Shown here: piece by piece, positions 8,056-16,142 of the stretch
Layout of the letters: each line of letters starts with the position of its first letter
Position numbering within the stretch: position 1 is the stretch's first letter
Source of the DNA: Alteromonadaceae bacterium
GTDB lineage: Bacteria > Pseudomonadota > Gammaproteobacteria > Enterobacterales > Alteromonadaceae
Length of the DNA: 37,984 nt
Direction of reading: 5' to 3'
Assembly: GCA_016765535.1 (NCBI GenBank)
Contig: JAESPQ010000022.1
Span: forward strand, 181,496-219,479
The notes under the pieces: model-generated
Databases searched by the model: none
What the model was told of the DNA's origin: nothing
Seen by the model: the letters and a program-made list of their open reading frames with translations, nothing else
Position numbers and translations under genes: made by a program

Positions 8056-9038
8056 AGAAGCAGGACGACCTAGACCCACTATCGCGTATAGAGGGCCTAG
8101 TAAGTCGGTTCGAGTCGGACTTCACCGCAGCGTTCCTAGTACTCATGGGCACCATTAAAAGTGAACTAGTATTAAGCGAGATAGCGGACCTAATCGAGCA
8201 GGGCCTATTAACCCAAGCCCTCGAAAAGGTGGAACAGTCCATAGCTAAGTTCTCTGACGTGGTGGTAACAGCTATCGCCGCGTCGGGTGCGAGTACAGCA
8301 GAGTTTCTACAGTCGGCGCTCAAGGTGGTAGTAAGCTTTGACCAGACTAACGAAAATGCTGTAAGCGCAATGCGTGATACTAAATTACGAATCATGCAGG
8401 GCCTTAGCACAACGCAGATGCAAACAATACGGGAGACATTAATCGAAGGCATTACTAATGGCGATAACCCTCTACAACAAGCGCGACGGTTCCGGGATGC
8501 TATCGGGCTAACGCCTAACCAGAATAAAGCGGTCGCGTCGTACCGTAGAGCACTTGAGAGCAATAGCGCGGCAGCGTTAAATAGGGCGCTACGTGATGCA
8601 AGGTTTGACCGAACGGTGGAGAACGCGCTATCTTCGGGGGACCCCTTATCAGCGAAACAAATTGATAAGATGGTCAATCGCTACATTGAACGTAGTGTAA
8701 GACACCGAGCGGAAGTGATAGCACGAACCGAAGCACTAGCGGCAGCGCACAAGGGTAACAACCTTATGTACGACCAAGCGATAGCAACGGGCATCCTTGA
8801 AAGGGAAAGGCTGTTACGAACGTGGAACCGGGCGAAAGATGACCGGGTCCGTGATACTCACGACGGTATGCAGGGACAACAGCGGGGCTTTGGCGTAGAG
8901 TTTATGTCAGACGCAGGCGTATTGCTCATGTACCCGGGGGACGAAAACGCACCGGGTAAGGAAACGATACAATGCCGTTGTTTAGTAACGACGAGACTTT
9001 TACCAATAGGCCAAGTGGCCGGAGTAACAATACTATGA
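8040..9038 (+). CDS. Minor head protein, Mu gpF-like (MuF)
   Basis: Head morphogenesis protein, usually present in a few copies inside or near the portal. The first 230 residues are helical. The C-terminal part holds the MuF signature: RHRAEVIARTEALAAAHKGN, then WNRAKDDRVRDTHDGMQGQ, PGDENAPGKETIQCRC and a short tail. The conserved HDGM and CRC elements are intact. Some MuF proteins carry a C-terminal toxin or enzyme; this one ends soon after the CRC motif and has none. The stop overlaps the protease ATG in an ATGA arrangement. Confidence 0.9.
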   Translation: MCSRVEKQDDLDPLSRIEGLVSRFESDFTAAFLVLMGTIKSELVLSEIADLIEQGLLTQALEKVEQSIAKFSDVVVTAIAASGASTAEFLQSALKVVVSFDQTNENAVSAMRDTKLRIMQGLSTTQMQTIRETLIEGITNGDNPLQQARRFRDAIGLTPNQNKAVASYRRALESNSAAALNRALRDARFDRTVENALSSGDPLSAKQIDKMVNRYIERSVRHRAEVIARTEALAAAHKGNNLMYDQAIATGILERERLLRTWNRAKDDRVRDTHDGMQGQQRGFGVEFMSDAGVLLMYPGDENAPGKETIQCRCLVTTRLLPIGQVAGVTIL

Positions 9039-9469
9039 GTAATGAAAAGCAGTACAAGTCCAGCGGGGACGTGTTCAAGCAGGATGCAAACCAGCAGATT
9101 ATTGGTGGGTGGTTCAGCGTGTTCAAGATAGACGGCCAAGAAGTAATGGACAGTGATAACGAAGCCGTTGACATCGCTAGTTACCGCAAGGTATTCGTGG
9201 AGTTCTCGAAAGAGTACCGTAGCGCGAACTTTGACCACGCGGGCGAGTCAGTGGGCACCCTCATTGATAATATCTTGATTGACACCGAAGAATTCGCTAA
9301 AATGCTAGTTCATGAAATAACAGGTATCCCAGTTGACGACATCCCAGTGCAGAAGCTAGGGCACTTCGGAAGTTTTCAAATCCCCAACGTAGACGACTAC
9401 GAAGATGCTATCAAGAACAAGTTAATGTTCAGCATTGAAGGTAGTTGCACCCGAGAGGTTATAGAATAA
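9035..9469 (+). CDS. XkdF-like prohead serine protease domain
   Basis: The chosen ATG at 9035 overlaps the MuF stop (ATGA) and follows GGAG; an open frame back to 8972 is ignored because it would overlap MuF deeply. The 144 residues match XkdF-like phage proteases, which cut scaffold and capsid during maturation: GGWFSVFKIDGQEVMDSDNE, FDHAGESVG with the candidate catalytic His, and LMFSIEGSCTREV with the candidate Ser. It stops soon after the Ser motif, shorter than most. Sequence expected further along in this family (KLTAVALTARGANPHADVTF) is found in the next gene, so protease and scaffold functions may be spread over two overlapping genes. Confidence 0.78.
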   Translation: MSNEKQYKSSGDVFKQDANQQIIGGWFSVFKIDGQEVMDSDNEAVDIASYRKVFVEFSKEYRSANFDHAGESVGTLIDNILIDTEEFAKMLVHEITGIPVDDIPVQKLGHFGSFQIPNVDDYEDAIKNKLMFSIEGSCTREVIE

Positions 9470-10665
9470 TGGCACCACGCAAAAACGTAAACAAATTGAC
9501 CCCGCATAGCGATGGATTACCCCGTCGTATGGTGATGACTAAGCTAACTGCGGTTGCCCTCACGGCCCGTGGTGCTAACCCTCACGCGGACGTTACCTTC
9601 TTTAAGTCGCACAAAGATGATACTATTAGCACAGTAGGTAAGAGCGGCGACCTAGTTGACTTACTAACTAGTTCCGATAATGGGCATCAACATGGCATCC
9701 GTGTGCGGTTCTATGAAGATGGCCTATACTTGGATGTGGGATACGCAAGCGGTGACGCAGCGGACTCGTCGCACTTTCATTCCGTCGTTATCGACGCAGC
9801 GGGTAACTTCGTTGTAAGTGAAAACAACGGCCATACGCACGACATATCCGCAGTGGATGTGCAAAGCTTCCTTTTAGGCTCACTAAACAAAACCTTTGAT
9901 TATTTGCAAGAACATGGTAATGTTAGCGACTTGGAAGACAGTTTAATCAAGACCACTGCATTTAAAACACTTGGAGAAGACCGAATGACTTTAGAAGAGC
10001 AACTAGCGAAAGCTAAAAAAGACTTAACGGCGTCGCGAGCAGCGTTGAAAACTGCGGTAGCATTAGGTGGTCTTACGGACACCGAAAAATCGCATCACGC
10101 TAAACTTGGCGAAGCAGGTAAGGAAACGTTCTTAGGTAAATCAGCTACAGAACGTAACATAGACATCGAAGAAGCATTAAAAGCTGACCCGGTAGTGTAT
10201 ACCTCCGATGACGGTGTAGAGTTCCGCAAGTCGGATGACTCACGCATGGTACAAATGGCTAAGACGAACGACATTTTAGCTAAACGCCTTAATACCGAAA
10301 TGGAAGCGGGCTCAGTAGCTAAATTCGAAAAACGTGCCGAAGACGAACTCGGTAACTTAACAGGTACAGTTGAAACACGCGCAGCCATCCTCAAGTCAAT
10401 TGACGCTATCGAAGATGAAGCGGTACGCACCGAAGCAATGAAAACGCTTACTGCTAAAAACGTATCTAATAGCGGTGCATTTGTAGCTAAAGGCAAGGGC
10501 GGTCCATCGTCAGTTAGTGCAGGCGGTTCAGCCGATGACCAACTAGACGTATTAGCTAAAGAGCACATGACCGCGAACACTGGTTCATCGTTTGCGAAAA
10601 GCTATCAAGCAGTCCTAGAGACACCCGCGGGTGAAGCCCTTTACAACGAAAGCATAAACGCTTAA
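9469..10665 (+). CDS. Protease-tail and scaffolding fusion protein
   Basis: The 398-residue product starts at ATG 9469 in a TAATG overlap with the protease stop, with GAGAGG ten bases upstream. Residues 1-55 carry LTAVALTARGANPHADVTFF, usually seen inside phage protease proteins. Residues 70-130 are histidine-rich (DNGHQHGI, SSHFHS, NNGHTHDI), a possible metal-binding beta region. From residue 173 the protein is charged and helical, starting MTLEEQLAKAKKDLTASRAA, and has the look of a capsid scaffold. It ends with KSYQAVLETPAGEALYNES. It lies directly before the decoration and capsid genes, as a scaffold should. Confidence 0.78.
   Translation: MAPRKNVNKLTPHSDGLPRRMVMTKLTAVALTARGANPHADVTFFKSHKDDTISTVGKSGDLVDLLTSSDNGHQHGIRVRFYEDGLYLDVGYASGDAADSSHFHSVVIDAAGNFVVSENNGHTHDISAVDVQSFLLGSLNKTFDYLQEHGNVSDLEDSLIKTTAFKTLGEDRMTLEEQLAKAKKDLTASRAALKTAVALGGLTDTEKSHHAKLGEAGKETFLGKSATERNIDIEEALKADPVVYTSDDGVEFRKSDDSRMVQMAKTNDILAKRLNTEMEAGSVAKFEKRAEDELGNLTGTVETRAAILKSIDAIEDEAVRTEAMKTLTAKNVSNSGAFVAKGKGGPSSVSAGGSADDQLDVLAKEHMTANTGSSFAKSYQAVLETPAGEALYNESINA
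9985..10665 (+). CDS. Internal-start scaffold protein (in-frame with 9469 gene)
   Basis: The ATG at 9985, in frame with the longer gene, is preceded by GGAGA at 9973-9977 with seven bases between, one of the best ribosome binding sites in this region. It marks exactly the switch from histidine-rich sequence to charged helical scaffold sequence. Translation from here would give a 226-residue scaffold alone. Nested scaffold genes inside protease genes are known (lambda C/Nu3 is the classic case). The signal is seen in the sequence; its use is inference. Confidence 0.6.
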   Translation: MTLEEQLAKAKKDLTASRAALKTAVALGGLTDTEKSHHAKLGEAGKETFLGKSATERNIDIEEALKADPVVYTSDDGVEFRKSDDSRMVQMAKTNDILAKRLNTEMEAGSVAKFEKRAEDELGNLTGTVETRAAILKSIDAIEDEAVRTEAMKTLTAKNVSNSGAFVAKGKGGPSSVSAGGSADDQLDVLAKEHMTANTGSSFAKSYQAVLETPAGEALYNESINA

Positions 10666-10691
10666 GTTTAACCAGATTGGAGAGTAAATAA

Positions 10692-11084
10692 ATGGCAACA
10701 GTAAACGCAACAGTCGCAATTTCGCTAATCGCATCAGCGGACTTAAAAGCAAACCAGTTCCGCTTCGTTAACGTAAATTCTAGCGGCGAAACAATCGCAA
10801 TTACCGGAGTCGGTGAACGCGTTGTCGGTCTACAAGAAGACAAGCCCGGTGAAGCGACAGGGCTAGCGGGCGAAACGTCTGAGGTATCTATCTCAGGTGT
10901 TGTAAAAGTAATCGCAGGCGCTACGGTAGCAGCGGGTCAAGAAGTTAAATGTGACGCAGTAGGTCGTGTAATCGACGCAACGAGTCGAGTAGTTACGCAC
11001 TTTGTAGTCGGCACAGCATTAACAGGCGGTGCAGTGGGCGAGCTAATTGAAGTACTGATTAGCAAATATCAGCAAGCGGTATAA
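10692..11084 (+). CDS. Head decoration / capsid cement protein (DUF2190-like)
   Basis: The 130-residue, glycine- and alanine-rich beta protein has the style of DUF2190-type capsid cement proteins: DLKANQFRFVNVNSSGETIA, then VVGLQEDKPGEATGLAG, ISGVVKVIAGATVAAGQEVK and GTALTGGAVGELIEVLI. Such proteins trimerise on the capsid surface and stabilise it after expansion. It lies between scaffold and major capsid genes, the usual place. A good ribosome binding site (GGAGAG) precedes the ATG. Confidence 0.85.
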   Translation: MATVNATVAISLIASADLKANQFRFVNVNSSGETIAITGVGERVVGLQEDKPGEATGLAGETSEVSISGVVKVIAGATVAAGQEVKCDAVGRVIDATSRVVTHFVVGTALTGGAVGELIEVLISKYQQAV

Positions 11085-11124
11085 ACCTAACCTAATTTAA
11101 TAAGAGCTATAGGAGCTTTGATTT

Positions 11125-12120
11125 ATGAATCCAACTAAAGGCGACGTCCATGTAAACCGCCCCTTGACCAACATCTCGGTAGCGTATTTACAAGACCAAA
11201 AGAACTTTATTGCTGACTCAATCTTCCCGAACATCCCGGTAAGTAAACAGTCAGACCTTTACTTCATGTACGACCGTGGTTTCTTTAACCGTGATGAAAT
11301 GAAAGAACGTGCGCCGGGTACAGAATCAGCGGGTGGTGATTACACCATCGAAGTTGATACACCGTACTACGCTCGTGTGTATTCGTTCCATCATGATATT
11401 CCTGACCAACGCCGTGCGAACACTGATTCGGAATTAGCCCCGGATAGAGAAGCAACGGAACTAGTTACGCGTAAAGGTTTAATCCGACGCGAAACGTTAT
11501 GGGTTTCTAAGTTCTTCAAAGCAGGCGTGTGGACTAATGACCGTACAGGTGTTGACTCAGCGCCCGTTGCAGGTACTTCTACACTGCGTTGGAATGATGA
11601 CGCTAGTACGCCAATTGAAGATATTCGTGCATCGAAAACGATTGTGTTAGAAAGCACAGGTTTTGAGCCGAATACTTTGGTACTAGGTCAGAAAGTTGTT
11701 GATGCGTTATCAGACCATCCTGATATTGTTGACCGCGTTAAATACGGTCAGACTGCGAATGGTCCCGCGATGATTGAATTGTCAGAACTTGTGGCACTAT
11801 TCAAAATCCCACGTATCTTCGTAATGAAGTCTATCGTAAATACTGCGAAAGAAGGTGCCGCTAACGTGCATAGCTTCATCGGTGGTGCTCACGCATTGCT
11901 AGTGTACTCTGCGCCAACTCCGGGCCTTATGACCCCGTCAGGTGGTTACACGTTCTCATGGACTGGCTTCTTAGGTGCCCAACCACAGGGACAACGTATT
12001 AAACGTTTCCGTATGGAGAACCTAGCGTCTGACCGTGTTGAAATTGATATGGCCTTCGACCAGAAGTTAATCTCTGCGGACCTTGGCTTCTTCTTCGACG
12101 GTATCGTGAAAGAAGTATAA
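11125..12120 (+). CDS. Major capsid protein (HK97-fold)
   Basis: The 331-residue shell protein. It follows decoration and scaffold genes, has AGGAG eight bases before the ATG, and is followed by a terminator, as suits a gene expressed at high level. The N-terminal region (NRPLTNISVAYLQDQKNFIA, then DSIFPNIPVSKQSD) and the C-terminal region (GAHALLVYSAPTPGLMTPSG, then TFSWTG) match a common family of phage capsid proteins with the HK97 fold. No long N-terminal delta domain is apparent, which agrees with a separate scaffold protein. Confidence 0.92.
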   Translation: MNPTKGDVHVNRPLTNISVAYLQDQKNFIADSIFPNIPVSKQSDLYFMYDRGFFNRDEMKERAPGTESAGGDYTIEVDTPYYARVYSFHHDIPDQRRANTDSELAPDREATELVTRKGLIRRETLWVSKFFKAGVWTNDRTGVDSAPVAGTSTLRWNDDASTPIEDIRASKTIVLESTGFEPNTLVLGQKVVDALSDHPDIVDRVKYGQTANGPAMIELSELVALFKIPRIFVMKSIVNTAKEGAANVHSFIGGAHALLVYSAPTPGLMTPSGGYTFSWTGFLGAQPQGQRIKRFRMENLASDRVEIDMAFDQKLISADLGFFFDGIVKEV

Positions 12121-12142
12121 CCTGTAAAGGTTTAATGACTAT

Positions 12143-12180
12143 AGGCCCTCTACGCAAAGTTTAGGGCCTTTATTTTTTCT
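12143..12180 (+). terminator. Rho-independent terminator after the capsid gene
   Basis: AGGCCCT at 12143-12149 and AGGGCCT at 12163-12169 form a perfect 7-bp stem with a 13-base loop, followed by TTATTTTTT. It lies 22 bases after the capsid stop and would end or reduce transcripts before the fibre-like block. Confidence 0.85.
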
Positions 12181-12199
12181 AAGATAAGGTAATATCATT

Positions 12200-12619
12200 A
12201 TGGCACAACGCCCAGAATTCAATAGCCGTCAAAAATTCGTAGTATTCCGTGATTTAAAATTCGCAGGCCGTACGTTCCTAGAGGGTCAAGAGTTCCCTTG
12301 GCGTTCGATTGGCTGTAGCGTACGTCGTCTTAATCAGATGTATAAAGCGCGTAAGTTGAACATGCTAGATGCACAAGAACCCGTGACAGAAGAAAAGCTA
12401 TTAGCAATGGAACCCGAAGTTAAACCAGTAGTAAAAGAAGTAGTTAAACCTGTAGTAAAAGAAGTTGTGAAAGAAGTCGTGAAAGAAGTCGTGAAAGAAG
12501 TTGTGGACACGTCCGAAGAAGACAAAAAACCCGAGCTTTCTGACGAAGAAAAGAAAGCAAAGAAAGCGGCTCGACGTAAAGCAGCACGTAAAGCAGCCAA
12601 ACTAGCCAAAGGGGAGTAA
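12200..12619 (+). CDS. Small protein with VVKE repeats and a basic tail
   Basis: The 139-residue protein has three parts. The N-terminal 55 residues (FVVFRDLKFAGRTFLEGQEF, then RRLNQMYKARKL) form a compact domain seen after capsid genes in other phages, function unknown to me. Residues 74-102 are repeats of VVKE or VVKP. The last 40 residues are acidic, then strongly basic (KKAKKAARRKAARKAAKLAK). The basic tail could bind DNA or the capsid interior, and the repeat could be a length-variable spacer. It is the first gene after the capsid terminator. Confidence 0.75.
   Translation: MAQRPEFNSRQKFVVFRDLKFAGRTFLEGQEFPWRSIGCSVRRLNQMYKARKLNMLDAQEPVTEEKLLAMEPEVKPVVKEVVKPVVKEVVKEVVKEVVKEVVDTSEEDKKPELSDEEKKAKKAARRKAARKAAKLAKGE
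12419..12505 (+). repeat. Tandem 12-base coding repeats (VVKE units)
   Basis: A run of 12-base units of the form GTNGTNAAAGAA, coding for VVKE or VVKP, about seven copies. The last four are nearly identical (GTGAAAGAAGTC type), while the first ones vary at third positions, which suggests recent expansion by slippage within an older repeat. Confidence 0.85.
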
Positions 12620-12626
12620 CTGAACT

Positions 12627-12995
12627 ATGAGTAAAGCATATACGCATTTATTGAAACATAGACTACGCACAGGGCAGGTAATCGCCCTCGCTGCGGGCGC
12701 AGCCACATTAACGCTGGACGTGGACCCCTCGTACCGTCATTCGTTCGCTGCGGTGGAATACTATAGCGATGCCTTGGGGGCCACTCAAGTCGTCCCCTCG
12801 GCAGGCACAGAGACTTTTACGCTCATATCGCCGTTACTCCCTACCGCGGAGCAGGTCTTTACAGATAACACGTCAAACTCTGCCGATGAACAAACGGTAA
12901 GTTGGGCATTTAATATCGTTACGGTCAAGGCTGTACTAGCCGGGGTCGTTGGTGCGACACATTGCCGCATTAGATTCATTGGTAACATTAGCTAA
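12627..12995 (+). CDS. Small beta-rich virion-type protein
   Basis: A 122-residue protein, alanine-, threonine- and valine-rich, without signal peptide or membrane helix. It starts MSKAYTHLLKHRLRTGQVIA and alternates hydrophobic and polar residues in beta fashion. I recognise no family. It begins seven bases after the previous stop and sits in a block of virion-type genes, so a structural role is the best guess. Confidence 0.7.
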   Translation: MSKAYTHLLKHRLRTGQVIALAAGAATLTLDVDPSYRHSFAAVEYYSDALGATQVVPSAGTETFTLISPLLPTAEQVFTDNTSNSADEQTVSWAFNIVTVKAVLAGVVGATHCRIRFIGNIS

Positions 12996-13006
12996 GGGGG
13001 TATTCT

Positions 13007-13849
13007 ATGGGTACACCAATTGACAAGGCGTTCGGGAAGGGCACGGGCGCTTCTTCTCCTACCACAACCAAGGGCGATATAATTGTCCGTGGCGCATCGG
13101 CGGACGAACGATTAGGGGTGGGGACCGATGGACAAGTCCCCGTCGCGGACGCCGCGAGCCCCACAGGTATTAAATGGGAAACTCCCGCCGCAGGGAGTTT
13201 AATCGCAGCTGACTTCAATAACCTACCAGCACCCGCGGGTTTCCACATGCTAGGTGATGTAGCTTTGGGGGCTACTCATGCTGATAACGCGGTCGCTCCC
13301 GACCTTATCAAATTCGACTTCGTCTTCTTTGAAGCCACCACAACTACCATTAATAAAATATCGTGCGCGTCTGATACCGCCAGTAATGGTGGTTCAATGT
13401 TCGTAGCATTACACCCTATGACGGCTAAAGGGGTTATAGGCAACCAATCATTTGTAGCCACAATCACGGTAGGCACCGCTATTGACACTGAGCATGAAGA
13501 AACGATAGGTACACCTTGGGTGGTGCCTAGAGGACATTATGCAATAGTCATAGGCAATAATACTGCCACCAACCTTACTAATATAATCTCTTCCATCTCA
13601 GGCAACAGTGCCTCGCATGTATTTGGTAAGCATGTTACAGCTAAAGTGATATTCAGGTCTGACTTGGAGAACGAGGCAGAAAGTAGAACCATGTTTATGT
13701 TCAAGGATGATTACATTGCATCCCCTGACCTATCAAGCTTTGACTTCAATGACGTGACTAACTATGTAACGTCACCCTCCGTCAATGGTGATTTAGCACT
13801 AAGTACCCACGTCCCTATTGTTCTCTTCCGAGTGGACAGCACTACATAA
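13007..13849 (+). CDS. Fibre-like virion protein
   Basis: A 280-residue protein with an N-terminal motif often seen at the start or stem of phage fibres and other virion appendages: TTTKGDIIVRGASADERLGV, then TDGQVPVADAASPTGIKWE. The rest is beta-rich, with GDVALGATHADNAVAP and VPRGHYAIVIGNN, and would fit a jelly-roll or similar head domain. It is encoded between capsid and neck genes, not with the tail tip. It could be a capsid-bound fibre, a neck whisker or a tail fibre; the sequence alone does not decide. Confidence 0.65.
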   Translation: MGTPIDKAFGKGTGASSPTTTKGDIIVRGASADERLGVGTDGQVPVADAASPTGIKWETPAAGSLIAADFNNLPAPAGFHMLGDVALGATHADNAVAPDLIKFDFVFFEATTTTINKISCASDTASNGGSMFVALHPMTAKGVIGNQSFVATITVGTAIDTEHEETIGTPWVVPRGHYAIVIGNNTATNLTNIISSISGNSASHVFGKHVTAKVIFRSDLENEAESRTMFMFKDDYIASPDLSSFDFNDVTNYVTSPSVNGDLALSTHVPIVLFRVDSTT

Positions 13850-13864
13850 CGAACAGGTGAACGT

Positions 13865-14887
13865 ATGACGATTTTTAGAATGAATGGCTTTGGCAACATA
13901 GCAAATGACAGCGGGGATTTACTAGCTACGGGTTGGGCCTTCGCTGGGGGCACTAGAGCCCTCGCCGGGGGCCGCTTCGGCGGTAACGGGTACAAACTTA
14001 ACGGTGATTCTCAAGTCCTCGTTGAGGGCGCTATAGGGAGCATCCTCTCTAACCCGCGTTGGGGTAATACTTGGTGGGCTAATTGGGCGAACATCGGGGC
14101 GGATAGTAACATATGGATAATAGGGAACTTCACAGCGTCAGGTACTATGCCGAGTAGCACAACTGCGTCGGTAGTAGTTAGGCTCAAGTCCGATGGAGCG
14201 TTAGAGCTGTATACCACCGGGGTACTACGCCAAACAACTGCCACAGGGGTAATAACTACTGCCACGGACCACCATATCGAAGTACGGGCTTTCGCAAGTG
14301 ACGTAGGGACTGCGGACGTGTGGGTAGATGGTGTCTCTGTGTTGTCCTTCGCTGGGGATTGTCGCTTCGGTTCAGCTAGCCCGACGTCATTGTTCGTAGG
14401 TGGGGGCCTGTCCACGGATTGTGTGATAGATGACCTAGTTACTATCAAAGACGATGTCACCCAGTTAAACTCGCACCAGATACATGAGCTGTTACCAGAC
14501 GGCGCAGGTGATAACACAGCATGGACAGGTACTTTTGCAGATGTAGATGACCCACTAGGCACCCCCGACGAGGACACAACCGTTATCACTTCCAAGACCC
14601 TAGGGGATAAGCAGGACCACAACTTCGGAGCACTCCCGGTAAGCCCGGTAATCACTACCATTCACGCGGTCGAGTTAAATGCCCGTGTTCGTGTAACGCA
14701 AGACATCCCCCGTGATATAGTGCAATATACTATCTCGGGTGCAACAGAAACCGACGAGGCTACAAAGGCCGTAACGGACAGTTATGTAACCCAAGGGGAC
14801 ATACTTGCCCTAGACCCTAACACCGCCGCAGCATGGACAGTAGCAGCAGTAGACGCACTTAAGGTCGGCGTCAAAGTAACAACTTAA
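13865..14887 (+). CDS. Probable virion protein with a concanavalin/LamG-like domain
   Basis: The 340-residue protein has no signal peptide and reads as a beta-sandwich in its first 200 residues: GNTWWANWANIG, SVVVRLKSDGALELYTTG, HHIEVRAFAS, TADVWVDGVSVLSF and SLFVGGG. That order of strands (surface term, probe of colour or light-like strand pairs, then a D-W-V-D-G loop) is typical of laminin-G or concanavalin-like domains, which often bind sugars. The last 100 residues (SKTLGDKQDHNFGALPVSP, DILALDPNTAAAWT) resemble a repeat-containing region found in other phage structural proteins. A role in surface or glycan binding is inference. Confidence 0.65.
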   Translation: MTIFRMNGFGNIANDSGDLLATGWAFAGGTRALAGGRFGGNGYKLNGDSQVLVEGAIGSILSNPRWGNTWWANWANIGADSNIWIIGNFTASGTMPSSTTASVVVRLKSDGALELYTTGVLRQTTATGVITTATDHHIEVRAFASDVGTADVWVDGVSVLSFAGDCRFGSASPTSLFVGGGLSTDCVIDDLVTIKDDVTQLNSHQIHELLPDGAGDNTAWTGTFADVDDPLGTPDEDTTVITSKTLGDKQDHNFGALPVSPVITTIHAVELNARVRVTQDIPRDIVQYTISGATETDEATKAVTDSYVTQGDILALDPNTAAAWTVAAVDALKVGVKVTT

Positions 14888-14903
14888 CTAAGAGGTACAA
14901 ATC

Positions 14904-16139
14904 ATGGGCTCATTAATCACGCAAGCTTACCCAAGCGCGAGGCTCTTAGCGTCTCTCGTACCAGTAACCAAAGCGTCAGATTTAGCCGGAATACTGGATA
15001 GCACTAAATTTTATTTCATAGATGGTGCGGTAGATATGGGAACTCAATCAATTGAGATACCTGCCGGGGGCCTCTTTCTCGGGGGCCTCAATGTCGAAGT
15101 CTCTAGGCTTTTTAGCACAGAGGATAACCACACGATGTTTACATCCCCCGTGGGCGGTAGCGGTAGTTTCTTGTCAACCTTTGTCACATTCACCGAGTCC
15201 GGGGCTACCTCGCAGCTATTCAACATAGTGGGAAAAACCGGAAACGAAGCGATAGAATTTCAAAATACAATTTTCCGTGATTGCGATTCTTTGGGGACAG
15301 TAGATAACTACCGACAAGGTTTGGAAACGATAACCAGCCGCTTTGGTCGGACGCCTACATTAACCCTTAAAGGCGCTTGGGCCGGAGGGTACAGGGCAAC
15401 TACCACTCTTGTTCGTTCCCTTGCCGCGGGAATGACAGACCCGATATTTAAAGCAGGCGCAGGCTTCATAATGCAGAGTCGATTCTTAACAGATGTGAAT
15501 GTAGACTTACCTGCGTTAGCCCCGCTCTTTGACTTTGCCCCAGCGAATTTCCCCAACGTAGGTACAGTGTTATTGGATAGGTGCGTGATAACTCGGGACG
15601 GCGCAGTAGACGCTAATGACCCTAACATAACGCCTAATCTCGCTGCTGGGGACTTAGCTAGCTTTTGGACAGGTAACAACGGCATAGCTAACACCCTTGT
15701 CGGTGGTGCCAGCGTTATTACCGTCGAAGCGGTAACGACCATTACTGCACAAGACGCTTTTGTAGCACTAGCGGGTACTTGGACGCCCTCGGCACTCCAA
15801 CATTTTGACGCACCCGCTAATGGTCAGTTACGACACAAGGGTAATGTCCCCCGGGAGTATGTGGCTATCATAGATTTAGTAATCGCTGGGACACAGAACA
15901 CAGAAATTACCGTCAGGTTAAAGATGTGGGACGATTCCACATCTTCCTTTGTAACAGTTCATGACCAAACAAGGCCCGTCCTTAACCAACCCGGGGGCAC
16001 GAATGTAGCGTTTTTCGGCTTGTCTCATGACATAACATTAGATATTAACGACTTCGCCTTTTTCGAAGTAGCTAACCGCTCGGGAACACAAAACGTAACG
16101 GCACAGTTAGAAGGGGCCCTCATTTTAAACGGCAGGTAA
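14904..16139 (+). CDS. Probable beta-helix virion protein with a C-terminal beta sandwich
   Basis: The 411-residue protein has a repetitive middle typical of right-handed beta helices: IEIPAGGLFLGGLNVEVSRL, EFQNTIFRDC, AGFIMQSRFLTDVNVDLP and NVGTVLLDRCVITRDG, where small residues and asparagines fall at regular turns. The last 120 residues (YVAIIDLVIAGTQNTEITVR, LKMWDD, FAFFEVANRSGTQNVT) look like a TNF-like or jelly-roll domain. Similar two-part proteins are tailspikes or capsid decorations. No catalytic pair is visible. Start: ATG after AGAGG. It is the last of the fibre-like block. Confidence 0.68.
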   Translation: MGSLITQAYPSARLLASLVPVTKASDLAGILDSTKFYFIDGAVDMGTQSIEIPAGGLFLGGLNVEVSRLFSTEDNHTMFTSPVGGSGSFLSTFVTFTESGATSQLFNIVGKTGNEAIEFQNTIFRDCDSLGTVDNYRQGLETITSRFGRTPTLTLKGAWAGGYRATTTLVRSLAAGMTDPIFKAGAGFIMQSRFLTDVNVDLPALAPLFDFAPANFPNVGTVLLDRCVITRDGAVDANDPNITPNLAAGDLASFWTGNNGIANTLVGGASVITVEAVTTITAQDAFVALAGTWTPSALQHFDAPANGQLRHKGNVPREYVAIIDLVIAGTQNTEITVRLKMWDDSTSSFVTVHDQTRPVLNQPGGTNVAFFGLSHDITLDINDFAFFEVANRSGTQNVTAQLEGALILNGR

Positions 16140-16142
16140 TAT

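Noticed and set aside
7970-8677. A 235-codon open frame on the minus strand opposite the MuF-like gene
   Set aside because: It lies wholly opposite well supported genes, has serine- and arginine-rich shadow-like sequence and shows no recognised motif.
8972-9034. An earlier ATG for the protease gene
   Set aside because: It lies inside the MuF-like CRC motif region, while ATG 9035 has an ATGA overlap and GGAG upstream.
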